Assembly (NCBI GenBank): GCA_026389335.1
Contig: JAPLIB010000131.1
Span: forward strand, 1-36,297
Direction: 5' to 3'
DNA: 36,297 nucleotides
From: Cyanobacteriota bacterium
GTDB lineage: Bacteria > Cyanobacteriota > Cyanobacteriia > PCC-6307 > Cyanobiaceae
Below, piece after piece: positions 33,075 through 36,297 of this stretch. Within the stretch, counting starts at the first letter, position 1; each line of letters opens with the position of its first letter. Made by a program: the position numbers and the translations under genes. Under the pieces are notes generated by a model, which did not search any database, was not told the origin of the DNA, and worked only from the letters and a program-made list of their open reading frames with translations.

Positions 33075-34475
33075 TCATAAATCAAAAATATCTTCTTTGG
33101 CAGCTCTTTCTGCGGCCTCTTCTGTTTCTACTGCCGCAACTTCCGCTTTTCTTGCCCCGTCTTCTGCAAGTTGTGCGGCTTCTAGTTCTTCTTTTTTCGC
33201 AAATTCTTCAGCCGCTTTGTCAAAGTTTTGCCTTGCTTCTTTTGCTCGCTCCTCGATATCAACCGAGAGTTTGGTGCCGAATACGTCAATTTCTTCAATA
33301 GCCTTGTCGACGTCTTTGTTGGCAAATCCCTCGGCTTTGCTTATCGCTTTGCTTAAGGCGTGTAATTCCCCATTTTCTTTGTACGCTTTTTCGATTACTA
33401 GTAAGTCTTTGTATGCTTGTTGGATGCTTTCGGTGCTTTTTTCGTAGGCTTTCCTGGCGTCACTTTCCGCTTCTCTGCCATACCTAGTTTTACCCCATGT
33501 TGACACGACTTTGTCGTATTCTGCGGTTCCTTTGTATTTTTCGATGTCACGTAGTTTCCCGTCTCTTGCGAATGAACCAAGGTTTTCTCCCCACATTTCT
33601 TTCATTCTTTTTTCTTCGCTGCCTCCGTTGGCCTCGAAATATTTCTGCGTATCTGCATTCAAACGGTCTTCGTCATTTAAGTAACTTTTTTCTACCTCGT
33701 CTTTGACTAATTTTTCAACGTCCCTCTCGAACTGCTTGGTATGCGCCTTTGTGTAGATCTCTGCTTTGTCGCTGAGATCTTTGTCGTTAAACTGTGTTAT
33801 GGCATATCGTTCTCTGGGTTGGGATTCATTCGATTTCAGGCTGTCAATAATCTTTTGTGGATCATCTGCGACGTGGAGATAGACTTCTCTGCTCTCGTTG
33901 CTGATGGTGCGTTGGGCTATTTCGCTTTCTCTGACTGCTTCCCGTTCGATGCCGTGGCTAATGGTTCCTGATTTGTTTTTCCTTGCTACTGCAAGGTATA
34001 TTCCTCCGCTAACAAGACCCACGACTCCGATTGCTCCTATTGTTGCCAAGGCAATCTTTCCTCCTTTGCCCAGTCCTCCTGCGGTGGCTCCTAGCTGATT
34101 TTCTTCTTCTAGGGCCAGGGATTCCAGGGTTTCCACTTCTTCTGCAAAGCTTGGATGGCTTTGCTTGATTCGCTCCAGCAGCATGGCGATGCCAGCTGGG
34201 TTGTTTTTGGACGCCTTGGTGAACGAGCTCAGCTCGGCCAGCGGTTGTTCGCCAATCCTGGCGTTGCAGACCTGCGTGAGGATTGTCGCAAATGTTTCAC
34301 GGTCGTAGCCTTCGTCATCCAGCCATTGCCACCACGTTTGCAGGCTATGGGTCTGCGACTCGGGGTCTTCCTGTAGTTGTCTGCCGAGGCCGATCAAGCT
34401 GCTGCGGACTGCCGCCGCCCCATCGGTTCTGATCTCCGGAACGATTTGGATCAGGGCTTCGGTGAACGTGGTCAT
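33075..34475 (-). CDS. P4: double-glycine-leader exported coiled-coil protein, 466 aa
   Basis: Starts at ATG 34475 (MTTFTEALIQIVPEIR), 20 nt after a predicted -10 box, with no SD. WWQWLDDEGYDRETF puts the motif at 51-57; LEEENQLGATAGG ends at 134 with Leu at -7. The mature 332-aa product starts LGKGGK, then a hydrophobic segment (IALATIGAIGVVGLVSGGIY) and a basic stop (AVARKNK). A charged body follows (with DVEKLVKDEVEK, a landmark shared with P1) and a tail AAERAAKEDIFDL. The leader-coding DNA is richer in GC than the body, which is visibly AT-rich. It lies 80 bp downstream of the LuxR-type gene on the same strand but has its own promoter in that gap. Expected export is through the system at 23088-30134. 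Confidence 0.88.
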   Translation of the reverse strand: MTTFTEALIQIVPEIRTDGAAAVRSSLIGLGRQLQEDPESQTHSLQTWWQWLDDEGYDRETFATILTQVCNARIGEQPLAELSSFTKASKNNPAGIAMLLERIKQSHPSFAEEVETLESLALEEENQLGATAGGLGKGGKIALATIGAIGVVGLVSGGIYLAVARKNKSGTISHGIEREAVRESEIAQRTISNESREVYLHVADDPQKIIDSLKSNESQPRERYAITQFNDKDLSDKAEIYTKAHTKQFERDVEKLVKDEVEKSYLNDEDRLNADTQKYFEANGGSEEKRMKEMWGENLGSFARDGKLRDIEKYKGTAEYDKVVSTWGKTRYGREAESDARKAYEKSTESIQQAYKDLLVIEKAYKENGELHALSKAISKAEGFANKDVDKAIEEIDVFGTKLSVDIEERAKEARQNFDKAAEEFAKKEELEAAQLAEDGARKAEVAAVETEEAAERAAKEDIFDL

Positions 34476-34495
34476 GATTTTTAGTGGCTTTTGTT

Positions 34496-34538
34496 ACTCT
34501 GAACTAGTTGGCTTGCGCTGTCAACCTACATCTGTAGG
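34496..34538 (-). promoter_or_regulatory. P4 promoter with palindromic operator
   Basis: The palindrome CCTACAGATGTAGG (minus strand) is at 34525-34538. It abuts a perfect -35 TTGACA (34519-34524), followed by a 17-bp spacer and -10 CAGAGT (34496-34501). The ATG is 20 nt beyond. A direct repeat TCTATCTAT lies just upstream, between the operator and the regulator stop codon. Confidence 0.8.
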
Positions 34539-34555
34539 TCTATCTATAGCTCTAT

Positions 34556-35449
34556 CTATCGGGTCGTTGGGCTGGCTGGTTGTGCTGTGGCGTCGCTGCT
34601 TGGCACGTCAGCGGCTTCGGGCTGTCTGGCCACAGTGGCTTCGGCTGCTGTTGCTTCGGCCCTGCTCCTCTGCCCGGTGGCCGCCGCCAGTCTGGGTCCA
34701 TGGCGATTGCCGATCAGTCCCATCGCCATCGCCTGGCTCACGGCCTGGGTGCGGTTGTTCACCCCGAGCTTGCGACAGAGGCTGCTCACGTAGTCGCGAA
34801 TCGTGGTGGCGGCGATTTCGGCTTCCAGCGCGATCTGCTTGTTGGTGCGTCCGCGGGCCAGCCCCTCCAGCGTCTGCTGTTCGCGGCTGGAGAGTGTCAT
34901 CGCCTCCGGCGGCTGCAGCTGCTCTTGCAGCCGCTTCTTCAGCAGTGGATCCTGGAAGCGTTGTCCTCGGCGCAGGGCCTGCAAAGCCTTGATCATGGTG
35001 CCGTTGCCGAAGCTCTGCACATGCACGATCGCCTGGGCCTGGCATGCCGCCAGGGCCGCGGCGCTGATCCAGCTGTCGTCCTGCACCAGCAGCAAAATCT
35101 GCAGCTTGGTCAGGCGGCGCCTCAGGTCTCGCATCAGCTGCTGGCCCTGGTCGCTGGCTACCGAGTCCAGCAGCAGCACCAGCGGCAGCCTTCCCTCTTC
35201 TGCCAGCACCTCCTGCACCAGATCCTTTACCTCTCTGGCCGTGATGCCGCAGCCCCGCAGGTTTGGTACGGATGTTGCCAATCCCAGCCTTGACACCAGA
35301 TGGGCCTCCACCAAGGAGCCGGTGCCAACCACGATCGACCAGCCACCCAGCAGTCCATTAACCAGCCGGGCGCGGCGAATGAAGCCCGGGCTCCTGGCCT
35401 GGAACCGCCGGCCTTCTCCGTTCTCAGGCATCAGCATTGGCCCCGCCAT
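34556..35449 (-). CDS. LuxR/NarL-type transcriptional regulator with degenerate receiver, 297 aa
   Basis: The C-terminal half carries a clear GerE/LuxR helix-turn-helix (about 190-250: LSSREQQTLEGLARGRTNKQ, then LEAEIAATTIRDYVSSLCRK). The N-terminal part (about 35-165) has the strand-helix rhythm of a response-regulator receiver (WSIVVGTGSLVEAHLV, LPLVLLLDSVASDQG, KLQILLLVQDD). The N-terminal acidic pair is missing and the usual switch Lys is not at its place (VHVQSFGNG), so normal phosphorylation is doubtful. An Asp at LLLD could be the old acceptor site. An Ala/Thr-rich tail of about 45 residues follows the HTH. The gene starts 26 bp after the VTT gene and is probably cotranscribed with it. 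Its position beside P4 makes it the best candidate to bind the CCTACA-NN-TGTAGG sites. Confidence 0.88.
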   Translation of the reverse strand: MAGPMLMPENGEGRRFQARSPGFIRRARLVNGLLGGWSIVVGTGSLVEAHLVSRLGLATSVPNLRGCGITAREVKDLVQEVLAEEGRLPLVLLLDSVASDQGQQLMRDLRRRLTKLQILLLVQDDSWISAAALAACQAQAIVHVQSFGNGTMIKALQALRRGQRFQDPLLKKRLQEQLQPPEAMTLSSREQQTLEGLARGRTNKQIALEAEIAATTIRDYVSSLCRKLGVNNRTQAVSQAMAMGLIGNRHGPRLAAATGQRSRAEATAAEATVARQPEAADVPSSDATAQPASPTTR

Positions 35450-35475
35450 CGTTCTGGGTGTGTCTTGCGCAGCGT

Positions 35476-36288
35476 TCAGCTTTGGTGGTTTTCAACGCCG
35501 CAAGACTCTGACGCACCCGCTGTTGCCTCCAGCTGCTCTTTCGTGTCGCTGTGTACAATAGCTTGCCTCAGCCGTCGGCCCAGGATCACCAGCACGGTCG
35601 CCGTGGCGCTCAGGGCGATGGCGTGGCTGGCGATGGCCAGGGGGCTGAGGTTGCCGCGGCTGGCTTCCGCCCCCACTGCTCCGGCCTGCACCAGCACGGC
35701 AAAGCGTGGCAGCAGCACCAGGCTGGCGAGGGCATAGGGCCGCCAGGGTGTGGGCGACAGGGCGCAGCTGGCATTGACCAGATTCATCGGAATCAGGGCC
35801 AGCCGCAGCAGCAGCATCAACTGCAGGCTCGCCGGCGTCTGCAGCAGCCGTCGCAGCCTGCGGCCGCGCTGCTGCCGCTTCAGCCAGCGCTGGATCCCTG
35901 GCCGCAGCAACCCCCGGCAAAGCTGCCAGTTCAGCACCAGCCCGATGCTTTCACCCGCCATCACCACCGCCAGGCCCAGGTAGCCGCCGTACAGCACCCC
36001 GGCGCTCACCACCAGCACTCCCGCCGGTAGGCCCAGCCCGACGCCGCCTGCCAGCAGCAGGACATAAAGCAGTGGGGGGATCAGGGGCACCGGTGTGATC
36101 CATTGGCGCCGAAAGGCTAGGGACTTGGGCAATGGCGAGGGCCCCTGTGCCGATCCATTAGCAGCGTCCCGTGGAGTGGTGTAACTCAGGAGGAGCAGCC
36201 CCGGCGTAGCCGGGGCTGACGGCTCGCCTCCCTCAGTTCTCTGTTGTGGCAATGGGTGGGCCGGTCTGTGACCCTGTTCGGAGCACAA
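35476..36288 (-). CDS. VTT/TVP38-TMEM64 (DedA-like) membrane protein, start uncertain
   Basis: Family features are visible: a hydrophobic core with GLPAGVLVVSAGVLYGGYLG, then ESIGLVLNWQLCRG, and a later LLLRLALIPMNLVNASCALS, matching the conserved parts of TVP38/TMEM64 proteins. These are polytopic inner-membrane proteins linked to lipid scrambling or transport; the exact substrate is unknown. The frame from TTG 36288 has an atypical Pro/Ser-rich N-terminus of about 65 residues, contains a strong hairpin (36196-36218), and remains open to the window edge, so the true start may lie inside (for example TTG at 36132, giving 218 aa) or outside the window. It is GC-rich like the giant gene. It is followed closely by the regulator gene and does not look functionally tied to the export system. 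Confidence 0.75.
   Translation of the reverse strand: MCSEQGHRPAHPLPQQRTEGGEPSAPATPGLLLLSYTTPRDAANGSAQGPSPLPKSLAFRRQWITPVPLIPPLLYVLLLAGGVGLGLPAGVLVVSAGVLYGGYLGLAVVMAGESIGLVLNWQLCRGLLRPGIQRWLKRQQRGRRLRRLLQTPASLQLMLLLRLALIPMNLVNASCALSPTPWRPYALASLVLLPRFAVLVQAGAVGAEASRGNLSPLAIASHAIALSATATVLVILGRRLRQAIVHSDTKEQLEATAGASESCGVENHQS
36196..36218. other. Perfect 10-bp hairpin near the VTT gene start
   Basis: CAGCCCCGGC (36196-36205) pairs with GCCGGGGCTG (36209-36218) around GTA. It falls in the doubtful N-terminal extension of the VTT frame. It is more like an upstream terminator stem than coding sequence, which supports a start downstream of it. Confidence 0.5.
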
Positions 36289-36297
36289 CCACCAAAC

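Overview
The window looks like part of a cyanobacterial chromosome. The HIP1 octamer GCGATCGC, a cyanobacterial hallmark, occurs at 1567, 7459, 10897, 19411 and 30052. Together with GC-rich flanks and a giant repeat-built surface protein, this suggests a Synechococcus/Cyanobium-type lineage. No rRNA, tRNA or taxonomic marker gene is present, so the lineage is an inference.

Layout. Every confident gene but one is on the minus strand, so the order of transcription is right to left. 35476-36288: a VTT/TVP38-type membrane protein. 34556-35449: a LuxR-type DNA-binding regulator with a degenerate receiver domain. 33075-34475 and 30424-32082: two double-glycine substrate genes (called P4 and P3 here), separated by a small plus-strand gene of unknown function (32424-32807). 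23088-30134: a tightly overlapping four-gene export operon encoding a membrane-fusion protein, a C39-peptidase ABC transporter, a second ABC transporter and a TolC-like outer-membrane factor. 20102-22936: two tandem substrate genes (P2, P1). 14760-19739: a 1659-residue substrate-like giant (P5). 1-14231: the first 4743 codons of a much larger repeat protein (LamG, FG-GAP and sialidase-like repeats) that runs out of the window.

Main result. P1-P4 share an ungapped 134-residue N-terminal leader with the motif WLD[DE]EGY at residues 51-57 and a Gly-Gly at 133-134. P5 has a shorter version (WLDDEGY at 45-51, Gly-Gly at 111-112). The C39 ABC transporter beside them has its full catalytic set. In P1-P4 the leader is followed at once by a glycine-rich hydrophobic segment, then by a long, highly charged, probably coiled-coil body and a short acidic tail ending in Ile or Leu. 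The export genes resemble the NHLM (Nif11/NHLP leader) transport set. The substrates are far larger than the usual microcin precursors.

Regulation. A 14-bp palindrome CCTACA-NN-TGTAGG lies 49-53 bp before the start of each of P1-P4, directly against a -35 box with a 17-bp spacer and a -10 box. A one-mismatch copy precedes the giant surface-protein gene. This is the geometry of a LuxR-type activator at a lux-box position, and a LuxR-type gene sits beside P4. The inferred model is one regulator switching on both the exported coiled-coil proteins and the giant surface protein. Biological role (surface fibre, adhesion or motility, or antagonism) cannot be decided from sequence.
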